In this document: piece by piece, positions 33,785 to 42,547 of the stretch | Layout of the letters: every line of letters begins with the position of its first letter | Position numbering within the stretch: position 1 is the first letter of the stretch | Origin: Sphingobacterium arenae | GTDB taxonomy: Bacteria > Bacteroidota > Bacteroidia > Sphingobacteriales > Sphingobacteriaceae | Assembly (NCBI RefSeq): GCF_014692505.1 | Contig: NZ_JACNYK010000003.1 | Span: 248,001 to 312,000, forward strand | Direction of reading: 5' to 3' | Length of the DNA stretch: 64,000 bases | The notes under the pieces: model-generated | Told to the model about the DNA's origin: nothing | Database searches by the model: none | Seen by the model: only the letters and a program-made list of their open reading frames with translations | Program-made: the position numbers and the translations under genes

Positions 33785-35401
33785 TCACAAATTTATCTGT
33801 TTATCTTTTGGGTGTTTAACCGAATAGCCGAATTTCACTTTCTGGGTACCTCCCGCTGGGATATTCAACTTCCATGTCACGATACCCGTATCTCTGTTTA
33901 CTTCCCCGCCATCAGATTCATCGAGTGTAACATCCATTGATTTATCTGTAGATAGTGGATACTGCTCTTGCAGTGTAAGACTGACAGCTGATTTCTTATT
34001 GTTTTTTATGGTAATTTCATAAAGAGCCGTTTGCGTCCGACTATTTCCGATCAATCTGGAAGAAGACAGGTCGTTGATTTTTTCTCGTTTAACGGAAATC
34101 ATCTTATCCCGTCCCAAACTTAATTTCAAGGTATCGGTTGCCTCCATGGGATTGATGAATGTTTTGCCGACCAACATATTTTCAAATATGACGTTCGCCT
34201 GTCCGGAAACAAGGTTTAACTTCTCATAATCTATGAGTTCCGCCAATAAAAATACCTCTTGGTTGATACGTGGAGCAACATAATATTGATAGTTGGCCGG
34301 ATGTGTATATTCTTTAAGACTGACGGCGTGTTGTTTCCCGTTCGAGGCGATGGTATATGGAAGATCGATATCGAAAGTAGTATTGAGCTGATTTTCGACT
34401 TGCTGTACATAATCATTCAGCGCTTCAGGAGCTGCTGCAACCTCTTCCAGTACGTTATCCGCTATTTTTGATTGTTTCGCGACGCCACGTATTTGAAGAC
34501 CAGCGCCACGGCCATGAAGGGTGGCTGAAAGATTCTGTTGATAATATAAATGCCAAGGCGATAGGGTAGGTGCTACCCCCCCTTGCGAGGGGTTTGACGT
34601 AGAAAGTCGCAGATTGACTTGCTGCCAGTCAACCCCTGTTTGCTGAGAAACGTTGGCTTTATAAACAATTTGTAGTGGAGACGTTGTGTTTTCCGCGCGC
34701 AGTTCATAGGAAGCACTCCAGTTTGCCCTTCTTGTCAAGTAGGAAATATGAAAAGGCTGATTTCCCGCTTGGTTGTTCATGACCTGTACAATCAGTTGAC
34801 CGCCCGAACCCGAAGTCTGTCCTTTGACTTCGTCAAACTGCACTTTGGCCTTGTCTACGATATTCTGCTGCTCAGCTATTTTTTCATCTAATGTGGTGAT
34901 GTTGTTTTTCACCTCCAGATATTTTGGTTTATAGAACTCCGCCATTTTTGCCAATTCAGCCACCGTAGTACTACTGTTGTCGCCAGCGACTTTTTGGTTT
35001 TGCTCCAAAAGTTTAAGCATACTTTCTTCCGTCGCCTTTTGATTCTGTAATTTTTTTAATACCGTTAAAGCATGCTTGTACTCGTTTTCAACATTACGGT
35101 ACGCTTCTGTTTTTACATCGGTATCCGTATAATTCAACGCCGGACGCACAGACAGGATGTTTACGTTGGCGCCTGTGCCAATTTGAATGCTATTCTCGTC
35201 GATGCTATTGGCCACATGTGTGAACACTATTTCACTGTTGCCGGATGGGATATTTATATTCGCGGTGTGGCTTAATTCCGCTGCATTCGTAAAAACTGTT
35301 ACATTTTTTAAATCCGCTTTTTCCACAATGGCCTTCTGAGAAAAGGACAGGTTTGCTGAAACCAGACCAACGCAAAGTAATAAACTGCTTTTTATCATCA
35401 T
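33785..35401 (-). CDS. DUF4139/DUF4140 protein, MuiA family
   Basis: The 538-aa protein has a signal peptide (to about residue 22, ANLSFSQ), an N-terminal DUF4140 part (KNVTVFTNAAELSHTANINI), a coiled coil (about 105-195) and a C-terminal DUF4139 domain (about 210-535: YELRAENTTSPLQIVYKANV and GIVTWKLNIPAGGTQKVKFG). The family is named after a mucoidy inhibitor from Bacteroidota relatives, but its biochemical role is unknown. Export to the periplasm or outer surface is expected. It stands alone, with its own terminator, upstream of and opposite in position to the small Feo protein. Confidence 0.85.
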   Translation of the reverse strand: MMIKSSLLLCVGLVSANLSFSQKAIVEKADLKNVTVFTNAAELSHTANINIPSGNSEIVFTHVANSIDENSIQIGTGANVNILSVRPALNYTDTDVKTEAYRNVENEYKHALTVLKKLQNQKATEESMLKLLEQNQKVAGDNSSTTVAELAKMAEFYKPKYLEVKNNITTLDEKIAEQQNIVDKAKVQFDEVKGQTSGSGGQLIVQVMNNQAGNQPFHISYLTRRANWSASYELRAENTTSPLQIVYKANVSQQTGVDWQQVNLRLSTSNPSQGGVAPTLSPWHLYYQQNLSATLHGRGAGLQIRGVAKQSKIADNVLEEVAAAPEALNDYVQQVENQLNTTFDIDLPYTIASNGKQHAVSLKEYTHPANYQYYVAPRINQEVFLLAELIDYEKLNLVSGQANVIFENMLVGKTFINPMEATDTLKLSLGRDKMISVKREKINDLSSSRLIGNSRTQTALYEITIKNNKKSAVSLTLQEQYPLSTDKSMDVTLDESDGGEVNRDTGIVTWKLNIPAGGTQKVKFGYSVKHPKDKQINL

Positions 35402-35450
35402 GAATCGTTTTAGAAGAGATGCTCTATGCGGTTATATTCCACAAAGATAT

Positions 35451-35609
35451 TTAAAAAGTACCTTTGTTTTCCATATTTGTCATCGCGCATCCACAACCCT
35501 TATTGCAGCCATGTTGTTTGTTTTTGGATGGCATAAACCGTTTTACCAAGAATACCAGTGCCACCAAGAAGACGAGCGCGATGATAGTATATTGAATCAC
35601 TGTTCCCAT
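35451..35609 (-). CDS. FeoB-associated Cys-rich small membrane protein
   Basis: A 52-aa ORF starts at ATG 35609 (MGTVIQYTIIALVFLVALVF) with one membrane helix (about 5-23), followed by KRFMPSKNKQHGCNKGCGC with three cysteines. This matches the short Cys-rich proteins that follow feoB in many Bacteroidota and related bacteria. It begins 6 bp after the feoB stop, so it is the third gene of the Feo operon. The cysteines may bind Fe(II) at the cytosolic side; the function has not been shown. Confidence 0.88.
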   Translation of the reverse strand: MGTVIQYTIIALVFLVALVFLVKRFMPSKNKQHGCNKGCGCAMTNMENKGTF

Positions 35610-35615
35610 GATATA

Positions 35616-37718
35616 TTATTTAAGGAGTTGATAAGCAATTAAAGCAACGATATACGCTAAGCCGGTCATCATAACGGTTTGTATTAACGTCCATTTCCAA
35701 GATCCCGTTTCCCGTTTCATGATTGCAATCGTACTCATACATTGCATAGCGAAAGCGTAAAACAAAAGTAGCGAAATTCCTGATGCTAAATTGTAAGAAG
35801 GCTGTCCGGTATTTCTATTGATTTCAGATCGCATCCTGCTCAACAGTGTTTCCCGTTCTTCATCATCATCAGGATCCACGTCCTCACCGAGACTATATAC
35901 GGTGGCCATAGTTCCTACGAATACCTCCCTTGCAGCAAAAGAAGAAATAAGTCCGATACCCATTTTCCAATCATAGCCCAACGGTTTAACCAAGGGCTCG
36001 ATACCCATACCCATGTAGCCAAGAAAGGAATGTTCTAGTCTGAATGAAGTCACCTCTTCCTCCAAATCTCCACTATCTAATGTAGGATTGGCCTGTTGTA
36101 CGTATGTTTCTGCATTGCTAAATTTATCATTCGGGCCAAAATTCCCAAGTACCCATAAAATGACGGCCATCGCTAAGATGATCTTACCTGCGCCAAATAA
36201 AAATCCTGCGGTTTTCTCCCACATATTCAAGCCAACATTTCTCCAATCGGGAGATTTGTAGGAGGGGAGTTCAAAAATAAGGAAAGACTTATGCTGATTT
36301 TTAATGACTTTGTTTAAAATTGCTGCCGACAATAGCGCCGCTACGACACCTAAGATATAAAGTATATTCAATGTGAGGCCCTGTAAGCCAAAACCTAGAA
36401 ATGTTTCATTTGGAATGACCAAGGATATTAAGACAACATAGATGGGGAGACGTGCCGAGCAGGTCATAAAAGGAGTGACCAACATCGTCACTAGCCGCTC
36501 TTTCGTATTTTCAATGTTGCGGGCGGCCATAATAGCTGGAATAGCGCAGCCCACACCCGACATAAGTGGAATGACCGACTTTCCGTTTAACCCATAAGGA
36601 CGAAGCCATCGATCCATCAGAAAGACAACGCGGCTCATGTAGCCGGTTTCCTCCATAAGGGAGATAAGCAGAAATAAAATCGCTATCTGAGGAACGAAAA
36701 TAATAATACCACCAATCCCGGCTAATACGCCTTGTGTTAATAGATTGGATAAGGGACCTTCGGGTAGTATACTGGCAGCATAATCAATAAGTGCGGAGAA
36801 ATGTTCATCTATCCAATCCATGATAGGTTCGGACAAAATGAACACCAATTGGAACACGAGAAATAGAAGAAAAAAGAAGACAATATAGCCCCAAACCGGA
36901 TGGAGTAAGACTTTGTCAATTTTATTTGTCTTGTTTAGATGATGATTATCCTTTTGTAGAATTATTTTTTTTAAATCGTTTTCAATCTTTGCATTACGTT
37001 GAATGGCCTCAGTTTGTTGAAGCACATTGGGAGAAAGTTGATGTCTTTTCCGAATGTCTGCTAAAATTTGTTGCTGTTCTTTAGCTAAAAAAGAGACGTT
37101 CTCTTGTGCAATGAATTGCCATGTTTGGTATTCCGTATATAATGGGAAGGCCCTTTTTGCTTCCTCCAATGCAGCCCTGTGCGTCTCGTCTGTTTCAAAC
37201 TGACCCGGGAAATGACCCGGACGTTCATCAAAGGCATGGATAAGCTGTGCTATTCCTTTTCCGTTTCTGGCGTCGGTCGTGTAGACCTTGGTGTGGAGAT
37301 AAGCTTCTAGTTGTTGGTAATCAATGTCGATTCCTTTGGCATTGACTTCATCTATCATATTCACAACGAAGATAGCCGAAACACCTAATTCACGAGCTTG
37401 TTGGTATAAAACGATAGACCGCTTAATGTTGTTTGGTTCGGCTACGACAACGACGAGATCCGGATGTTCGGGGTTTTCTTTATCAGCCAGAACATTATAC
37501 ACAATCTCTTCATCCATTGAGGTAGGAAAGAGTGTATAGGTGCCGGGTAAGTCAATGATACGATACGTTTTGCCATTAGCTTTTAAAGAGCCATCTCTCT
37601 TTTCAACTGTAATGCCGGGATAGTTTCCTACATGTTGATGTAATTTTGTAATACGGTTGAATAGTGATGTTTTCCCTACATTGGGATTTCCTAGAAAGGC
37701 TATTGTTGGATTCTTCAT
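35616..37718 (-). CDS. feoB: Ferrous iron transport protein B
   Basis: The 700-aa protein has an N-terminal G domain (P-loop GNPNVGKTS at 10-18, DLPGTY for G3, VNMIDE for G4), a linker helical domain and a large membrane part (about 275-700) with conserved Gate motifs such as PLMSGVGCAIPAIMAARN and FMTCSARLPIYV. The Cys residues in these Gate motifs are typical. FeoB imports Fe(II) through the inner membrane. It is preceded by feoA with a 1-bp gap and followed by the small Cys-rich protein. C-terminal VIALIAYQLLK ends the last helix. Confidence 0.97.
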   Translation of the reverse strand: MKNPTIAFLGNPNVGKTSLFNRITKLHQHVGNYPGITVEKRDGSLKANGKTYRIIDLPGTYTLFPTSMDEEIVYNVLADKENPEHPDLVVVVAEPNNIKRSIVLYQQARELGVSAIFVVNMIDEVNAKGIDIDYQQLEAYLHTKVYTTDARNGKGIAQLIHAFDERPGHFPGQFETDETHRAALEEAKRAFPLYTEYQTWQFIAQENVSFLAKEQQQILADIRKRHQLSPNVLQQTEAIQRNAKIENDLKKIILQKDNHHLNKTNKIDKVLLHPVWGYIVFFFLLFLVFQLVFILSEPIMDWIDEHFSALIDYAASILPEGPLSNLLTQGVLAGIGGIIIFVPQIAILFLLISLMEETGYMSRVVFLMDRWLRPYGLNGKSVIPLMSGVGCAIPAIMAARNIENTKERLVTMLVTPFMTCSARLPIYVVLISLVIPNETFLGFGLQGLTLNILYILGVVAALLSAAILNKVIKNQHKSFLIFELPSYKSPDWRNVGLNMWEKTAGFLFGAGKIILAMAVILWVLGNFGPNDKFSNAETYVQQANPTLDSGDLEEEVTSFRLEHSFLGYMGMGIEPLVKPLGYDWKMGIGLISSFAAREVFVGTMATVYSLGEDVDPDDDEERETLLSRMRSEINRNTGQPSYNLASGISLLLFYAFAMQCMSTIAIMKRETGSWKWTLIQTVMMTGLAYIVALIAYQLLK

Positions 37719-37719
37719 G

Positions 37720-37956
37720 TTATTTTTCGACGAAAATGTGTATAGCTTCTGATTTACGGATGGCGATTAAAATGTTGGGATTGGATATTTGAAGACCGAT
37801 TGGGCCGTGGAAGGGTGCTTTATGTTTAACTTCGAGCACGGTTCCGGGAAGAAGCCCCATTTCGTAAAATTTAGAAGGCAGTTCTGACGAATCGAGCTGC
37901 CGTATAGTCGCTTTTTCCCCTACTTTCAATAAATCAAGACTGAAACTTTTCTGCAT
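37720..37956 (-). CDS. feoA: Ferrous iron transport protein A
   Basis: I choose ATG 37956 (MQKSFSLDLLKVGEK) because the longer frame to 38019 reaches into the promoter region. The 78-aa SH3-like protein has KATIRQLDSSELPSKFYEMGLLPGT, GPIGLQISNPNILIAIRKSEA and ends IHIFVEK. FeoA binds FeoB in the cytosol and is needed for Fe(II) uptake. A TAACTTTG promoter element (38017-38024) and a 20-bp palindrome (37984-38003) precede it. Confidence 0.93.
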   Translation of the reverse strand: MQKSFSLDLLKVGEKATIRQLDSSELPSKFYEMGLLPGTVLEVKHKAPFHGPIGLQISNPNILIAIRKSEAIHIFVEK

Positions 37957-37983
37957 TTTGTCGTATTGTAAAATTATATAATT

Positions 37984-38003
37984 ATATTCCCTAAGAGGAA
38001 TAT
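37984..38003. promoter_or_regulatory. Palindrome in the feo leader, candidate operator
   Basis: ATATTCC (37984-37990) and GGAATAT (37997-38003) form a perfect 7-bp inverted repeat with a 6-bp spacer, located between the -7 element and feoA. An iron-responsive repressor (Fur or DtxR type) is a possible ligand; the motif does not clearly match the E. coli Fur box. Confidence 0.4.
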
Positions 38004-38016
38004 CTAACATATGCAC

Positions 38017-38024
38017 CAAAGTTA
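38017..38024 (-). promoter_or_regulatory. -7 promoter element of feoAB
   Basis: TAACTTTG on the minus strand matches TAnnTTTG and ends 60 bp before the feoA start, leaving a leader that contains the palindrome at 37984-38003. Confidence 0.55.
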
Positions 38025-38100
38025 GCTAATTTAGATTGATTTTAAGTCTAAAAGCGTGTATTTGTTTAATTTGGTCGGACTTATCCGCTTCGTAATTAAA

Positions 38101-38898
38101 CTAATGGTCGTGGTCGTGATGGTGATGTTCCTGATGATGGTGGTCATGGTCTGATCCGTGATGATGATCATGACCGTCAAATAGAAAGTTGGCCAATGAT
38201 ACGAGCACACCTAATATGACGGCGATCATTTTTTTTCGATTGAATTTATGATGGTCTGCAGATCCCGATTCGAATAGGATAGTTGTAGATATATGTAGGA
38301 ATATACCGATAACAATGGCCATAATTTTATCGAAATACTGGGTAATGTTTCCTATTTCGCCTTCGCTTATTCCTTTGCTCGTTAAGAAGCCTAAGGGAGT
38401 CATTATCGCAAACAAAAGGAGGAAGATCGCTATTTTTGTCTTGGAAAGTCGTGTATTAAGTAACAAACTTCCTAAAGCAAAAGCGGCAGGCACATGGTGG
38501 ATAGCTATGCCAAAAACAAGTTCTGCTTGATGACCGGCGGCCAACGGCATACCCTCTAGAAACGCATGTAAACATAAGCTTATCATAATACCTAATGGGA
38601 AAGCGTGGTGTGCATGATGGTGAATGTGCCCATGTTCGATACCTTGAGAAAATTGTTCCAATACCAGCTGAAATAGGAAACCACCCAATATGTACAATCC
38701 AATTATTTCGGGACTTGTGTTTTGACTAATGTAAACGTGCGGTATTAGATGTAATACTGTGATACTAAATAAATAAGCTCCACTGAAAGAGAGGATAAGT
38801 TTAAGTAGATTCGTGTTATCTCTTTTAACAAAGAATACGGATAAACCGCTTATAAAAGCCGAAATAAATAGAATGCTAACGATTAATGACGAACTCAT
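38101..38898 (-). CDS. ZIP family metal transporter
   Basis: The 265-aa protein has about eight membrane helices. Metal-site helices carry HAFLEGMPLAAG and IHHVPAAFALG, as in ZIP transporters of zinc, iron or manganese. Two histidine-rich stretches are present: HGHIHHHAHHAF in the middle and a C-terminal tail with many His and Asp (DGHDHHHGSDHDHH). The His-rich tail probably binds zinc. Its ATG overlaps the PAP2 stop in an ATGA arrangement, so the two genes are translationally coupled. It is 80 bp upstream of feoA on the same strand. Confidence 0.92.
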   Translation of the reverse strand: MSSSLIVSILFISAFISGLSVFFVKRDNTNLLKLILSFSGAYLFSITVLHLIPHVYISQNTSPEIIGLYILGGFLFQLVLEQFSQGIEHGHIHHHAHHAFPLGIMISLCLHAFLEGMPLAAGHQAELVFGIAIHHVPAAFALGSLLLNTRLSKTKIAIFLLLFAIMTPLGFLTSKGISEGEIGNITQYFDKIMAIVIGIFLHISTTILFESGSADHHKFNRKKMIAVILGVLVSLANFLFDGHDHHHGSDHDHHHQEHHHHDHDH

Positions 38899-39488
38899 GT
38901 TGCTGGTGTGATAGGACTAGTTTTAAAAAAATCGGGAAAGAAGCGCTTAAATAGGTAGCCAGTTCCGGTTCCGATCAGGATACCGAGAATAGCTCCGCAG
39001 ATAATATCGAATGGGTAGTGGACACCAACATATATTTGGGAAAAACTGATTAAGGCGGCCCATGTGATACACAGCCATAGCGTATGTTTCCAGCGTCTGC
39101 GGAATAAAACGATCCAGAAGAATGCCATAGCAAAGTGGTTAGTTGCGTGGGAAGAGGTGAAACTAAATCCTGAACCACAGCGAACCCGAACGTTGGCTTC
39201 TGCTTTAAACACCAGATCATTGCAAGGCCGCACACGTTTTACATTCTTTTTTATAACATGAGACGATAGGGCGTCTGAAATACCGAAATTAGCTAACGTA
39301 AAAGCGACAATCAATATGCCCATCTTACCGTAGTGCTTGATGAAGAAAATAATCAGAAATAGATATAACGGCGCCCATGTGTAGGGGTTCCGGAGAATGG
39401 GTAACAACCAATCAAAAAAAGGATTACTTAATCCTTGATTAATGGCCAAGAATATCTCTTGGTCAAAATGAATGAGTTGATTCAACAT
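38895..39488 (-). CDS. PAP2 family phosphatase
   Basis: The 197-aa membrane protein has the three-part PAP2 signature: KKNVKRVRP, GFSFTSSHATNHFAM and QIYVGVHYPFDIICGA, with the catalytic His in the last two. It has about five hydrophobic segments. Members dephosphorylate undecaprenyl pyrophosphate or phosphatidate at the outer face of the inner membrane; which is not determined. It overlaps the ZIP transporter by 4 bp. A TACTTTTG element (39517-39524) lies 28 bp upstream. Confidence 0.92.
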   Translation of the reverse strand: MLNQLIHFDQEIFLAINQGLSNPFFDWLLPILRNPYTWAPLYLFLIIFFIKHYGKMGILIVAFTLANFGISDALSSHVIKKNVKRVRPCNDLVFKAEANVRVRCGSGFSFTSSHATNHFAMAFFWIVLFRRRWKHTLWLCITWAALISFSQIYVGVHYPFDIICGAILGILIGTGTGYLFKRFFPDFFKTSPITPAT

Positions 39489-39516
39489 AGATTCTGTACT
39501 TGTTTAAATTACTCTT

Positions 39517-39524
39517 CAAAAGTA
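39517..39524 (-). promoter_or_regulatory. -7 promoter element of the PAP2-ZIP operon
   Basis: TACTTTTG on the minus strand matches TAnnTTTG, 28 bp upstream of the PAP2 start. Confidence 0.5.
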
Positions 39525-39776
39525 AAGAATAATTAGTAACATTGTCTTCTTTTGATTAAACGATACAATGTTGCAACAAAAATACACTTTTCGATTTGAA
39601 AAAAGCAAATTATTATCATCAAACCTGCATAAATTTTTTACAAATAGAGATATCACTAATTTAGATTGGCTTCATTTCCTTAAAAAAACAAATTATTATA
39701 ATGAAAATTTGGGATATAAAGCTATTTTTACGATTGTTTAAAACCGCAGGCTAGTTAGGGCCTTCAAACAAGAAAT

Positions 39777-41159
39777 ATGACACTTATAAAATCAATATCA
39801 GGTATTAGAGGTACAATCGGGGGAAGGTCAGGAGAGGCGCTTACCCCGATTGACGTTGTTAAATTTACAGCTGCATTTGGTAAAATTCTGTTGCAGAAAA
39901 GTGAGAGCAAAAAGATCGTTGTGGGACGGGATGCGCGCCTGTCTGGAGAAATGGTGAGCAATTTGGTTGTGGGAACTTTACAGGGGATAGGTGCAGATGT
40001 AGTGAATTTGGGGTTATCTACTACGCCCACGGTAGAGCTCGCTGTACCAATGGAGGACGCTGCGGGTGGTATTATCTTGACCGCGTCCCATAACCCCGGA
40101 CAATGGAATGCCTTGAAGTTGTTAAACAGCAGGGGAGAGTTCATTAGTGATCAGGAAGGAAAAGAAGTTTTAGCATTAGGAGAGAGCCTAGATTTTGATT
40201 TTGCCGAAGTGGAAAATCTAGGTAAGGAAACAAAAGATGACAGCTATCTACAAAAACATATCGATGCCGTTTTGGCGTTAACATTGGTAGATAGAGAAGC
40301 TATTCGCCAAGCTGGTTTTAAGATCGCTGTAGATGCGGTAAATAGCACGGGAGGGATTTTTATTCCAGCCTTGTTAAATGCATTGGGTGTAGAGACCGTT
40401 TACAAAATACATTGTGAACCTAATGGAGAGTTTCCACACAATCCCGAACCTTTAAAGGAACATTTGGCGGATCTTTCGCATGCTGTATTGCGTAATAAAG
40501 CGGATTTGGGTATTGCGGTAGATCCCGATGTGGATCGTTTGGTATTTATGATGGAAGACGGAGAGTTATTTGGCGAGGAATATACGTTGGTAGCCGTGTC
40601 GGATTATATTTTAGGACACACCAAAGGAAACACTGTTTCTAACCTTTCTTCCACCCGCGCTTTACGTGATGTGACGATCAAACATGGTGGTGAATATTAT
40701 GCAGCGGCGGTAGGAGAGGTAAATGTGGTAACGAAAATGAAAGAAGTAAATGCTGTCATTGGTGGCGAAGGTAATGGGGGAGTGATTTATCCAGACTCAC
40801 ATTACGGCCGTGATGCTTTGGTAGGCGTAGCTTTGTTTTTAAGTCATCTAGCCAAATTAAAGAAAACGGCATCTACTTATCGTGCAGAATTGCCACAATA
40901 TTTTATGTCGAAGAATAAGATTACGTTAACACCGGATTTGGATATTGATGCCTTATTAGAAAAAATGGAAGAAAAATATAAGGAGGAGCAGTATACGACG
41001 ATTGACGGTCTGAAGATCGATTTCGAAAACGAATGGATACACCTTCGGAAATCGAATACAGAGCCTATTATTCGTATTTATTCGGAAGGGCCGACACGGG
41101 AATCTGCTGATGCTATTGCCCACAAAATTATAAAGGAAATAGAAGAAATTATTAAGTAA
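39777..41159 (+). CDS. glmM: Phosphoglucosamine mutase
   Basis: The 460-aa protein is an alpha-D-phosphohexomutase. It has the phosphoserine loop TASHNPGQW (Ser104), the Mg-binding DPDVDRL, the sugar-binding GEGNGGVIYP and a C-terminal phosphate-binding RKSNTEPIIRIY. GlmM converts glucosamine-6-phosphate to glucosamine-1-phosphate for UDP-GlcNAc and hence peptidoglycan and lipid A. The Bacteroidota branch is distinct from E. coli GlmM, so phosphomannomutase or phosphoglucomutase activity cannot be excluded. A perfect palindromic terminator overlaps its stop. Confidence 0.9.
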   Translation: MTLIKSISGIRGTIGGRSGEALTPIDVVKFTAAFGKILLQKSESKKIVVGRDARLSGEMVSNLVVGTLQGIGADVVNLGLSTTPTVELAVPMEDAAGGIILTASHNPGQWNALKLLNSRGEFISDQEGKEVLALGESLDFDFAEVENLGKETKDDSYLQKHIDAVLALTLVDREAIRQAGFKIAVDAVNSTGGIFIPALLNALGVETVYKIHCEPNGEFPHNPEPLKEHLADLSHAVLRNKADLGIAVDPDVDRLVFMMEDGELFGEEYTLVAVSDYILGHTKGNTVSNLSSTRALRDVTIKHGGEYYAAAVGEVNVVTKMKEVNAVIGGEGNGGVIYPDSHYGRDALVGVALFLSHLAKLKKTASTYRAELPQYFMSKNKITLTPDLDIDALLEKMEEKYKEEQYTTIDGLKIDFENEWIHLRKSNTEPIIRIYSEGPTRESADAIAHKIIKEIEEIIK

Positions 41160-41201
41160 AAAAGTAAAGGAGATAACATATGTTATCTCCTTTACTTTTT
41201 T
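41158..41201. terminator. Bidirectional terminator between glmM and rplI
   Basis: A perfect 44-bp palindrome (arms 41158-41179 and 41180-41201, centre AACATATGTT) with terminal A and T runs sits between the convergent glmM and rplI genes and can end transcripts from both. Confidence 0.88.
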
Positions 41202-41215
41202 AGTATCCTTTTTAG

Positions 41216-41659
41216 TTATTCTGCTACGACTTCAAAAGGAATCTGAACTTTAACTTCTTTATGTAAGTTTAAGTTAGCAATGTACTCACCGATTGTTTTA
41301 GGTTCTGTTTCAAACGTGATGCGGCGGCGATCAACTTCATACCCTTGTGTTTTCAAAGCTTCCGCAATTTGGATGCTATTAACTTTACCAAAGATTTTTC
41401 CGCTTTCACCAGCTTTAGCACCAATAGTAAGCTTAATACTTTCCAATTTGCTTGCTAATTCTGTAGCATCTTTTTTGATTTTCTCTTGTTTGAACTGAGC
41501 TTGTTTAATGTTCTCAGCCAATACCTTCTTCGCGGACGGTGTCGCTAAGGCAGCAAAACCTTGAGGAATTAAGTAGTTTCGACCGTAACCTGGTTTTACG
41601 TTTACGATGTCGTCTTTCTCGCCAAGGTGTTTAATATCTTGTTTTAATATAACTTCCAT
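41216..41659 (-). CDS. rplI: 50S ribosomal protein L9
   Basis: The 147-aa protein has the L9 N-terminal domain MEVILKQDIKHLGEKDDIVNVKPGYGRNYLIPQGFA, the long connecting helix (about 40-75) and a C-terminal domain with the FGKVNSIQIAEAL segment. L9 binds 23S rRNA domain V near the L1 stalk. It is the last gene of the rpsF-rpsR-rplI operon, 12 bp after rpsR, with a palindromic terminator beyond it. Confidence 0.97.
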   Translation of the reverse strand: MEVILKQDIKHLGEKDDIVNVKPGYGRNYLIPQGFAALATPSAKKVLAENIKQAQFKQEKIKKDATELASKLESIKLTIGAKAGESGKIFGKVNSIQIAEALKTQGYEVDRRRITFETEPKTIGEYIANLNLHKEVKVQIPFEVVAE

Positions 41660-41671
41660 GTCGTTTCCTCC

Positions 41672-41935
41672 CTATTTTAATGAATCAGCTACGTAAGGTA
41701 ATAGTCCGATAATACGTGCGCGTTTAACGGCTTGAGCTACTTTACGTTGGAATTTCAATGATGTACCCGTTAGACGACGAGGTAAAATTTTACCTTGGTC
41801 GTTTACAAATTTCAATAAGAAGTTTGCGTCTTTATAGTCGATATACTTGATACCGTTCTTTTTGAAACGGCAGTATTTTTTACGGTTGTCCTCTACTTTA
41901 GGAGCAGTTACGTATTGGATATTTTCGTTTGCCAT
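41672..41935 (-). CDS. rpsR: 30S ribosomal protein S18
   Basis: The 87-aa protein contains [42 protein letters not shown] and [13 protein letters not shown], all typical of S18. It forms a heterodimer with S6 on the 30S platform. Its ATG overlaps the rpsF stop by one base (TAATG), so the pair is coupled. Confidence 0.97.
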   Translation of the reverse strand: MANENIQYVTAPKVEDNRKKYCRFKKNGIKYIDYKDANFLLKFVNDQGKILPRRLTGTSLKFQRKVAQAVKRARIIGLLPYVADSLK

Positions 41936-42303
41936 TAGTTTGCTACCTCCTCCGTTTTAGTTTCAGCTTTTTTGTTGAATGCACCGCTACGTTTTTTCTT
42001 ATTGTAAGCAACTGCATGTTTGTCTAAAGCAATAGTTAAGAAACGCATTATGCGTTCGTCACGCTTATATTCAAGCTCTAGTTTTTGAATTAATTCACCC
42101 GGAGCCTTGAATTCAGTTAGGTGATAGAATCCAGTAGTTTTCTTCTGGATCGGATACGCTAATTTTTTCAAACCCCAATCGTCTTCAGCGACAATTTCGG
42201 CTCCGCCCTCATTAAGGATGTTTTTGAATTTCGCGATAACTTCTTTCGCGACATCCTCTGAAAGCAACGGGGTAAGAATAATGACAGATTCGTACTGTTG
42301 CAT
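41935..42303 (-). CDS. rpsF: 30S ribosomal protein S6
   Basis: The 122-aa protein starts [18 protein letters not shown] and has [23 protein letters not shown] and [21 protein letters not shown], as expected for S6. The C-terminal tail is basic then acidic and ends [11 protein letters not shown]. In E. coli, RimK adds glutamates to the S6 C-terminus, and a RimK homologue is encoded at 53779-54714; here the C-terminal residue is Asn rather than Glu. S6 pairs with S18 on the 30S platform. Confidence 0.97.
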   Translation of the reverse strand: MQQYESVIILTPLLSEDVAKEVIAKFKNILNEGGAEIVAEDDWGLKKLAYPIQKKTTGFYHLTEFKAPGELIQKLELEYKRDERIMRFLTIALDKHAVAYNKKKRSGAFNKKAETKTEEVAN

Positions 42304-42339
42304 TGTGTTTAATGAATTTGTTTTTTTAATATTAACTAT

Positions 42340-42359
42340 ACTCGTACTCTTTTACGAGT
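42340..42359 (-). promoter_or_regulatory. Hairpin in the rpsF leader
   Basis: ACTCGTA (42340-42346) and TACGAGT (42353-42359) form a perfect 7-bp stem with a 6-nt loop, directly downstream of the -7 element in the rpsF mRNA leader. It might be a binding site for S6-S18 autoregulation, but the conserved CCG-containing fold of the known S6:S18 leader is not evident. Confidence 0.4.
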
Positions 42360-42362
42360 GTG

Positions 42363-42370
42363 CAAAGATA
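42363..42370 (-). promoter_or_regulatory. -7 promoter element of the rpsF operon
   Basis: TATCTTTG on the minus strand is a full match to TAnnTTTG, 59 bp upstream of rpsF, with the leader hairpin between. Confidence 0.65.
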
Positions 42371-42547
42371 GTGATAAAATTTTAATTTTTCTTTTTTTAG
42401 GAAAAAGAAAGAAAATATCGTTGCTGCGTTTCTTTGACATATAAGATGATCCTAAGCATGAGCTTTTGCGTGAACTTATCCCGCATCGAGAATAATTTCA
42501 GAAGCGATATTAGCAGTTTATTTAGCAAAATACTGCACCGCACACCG

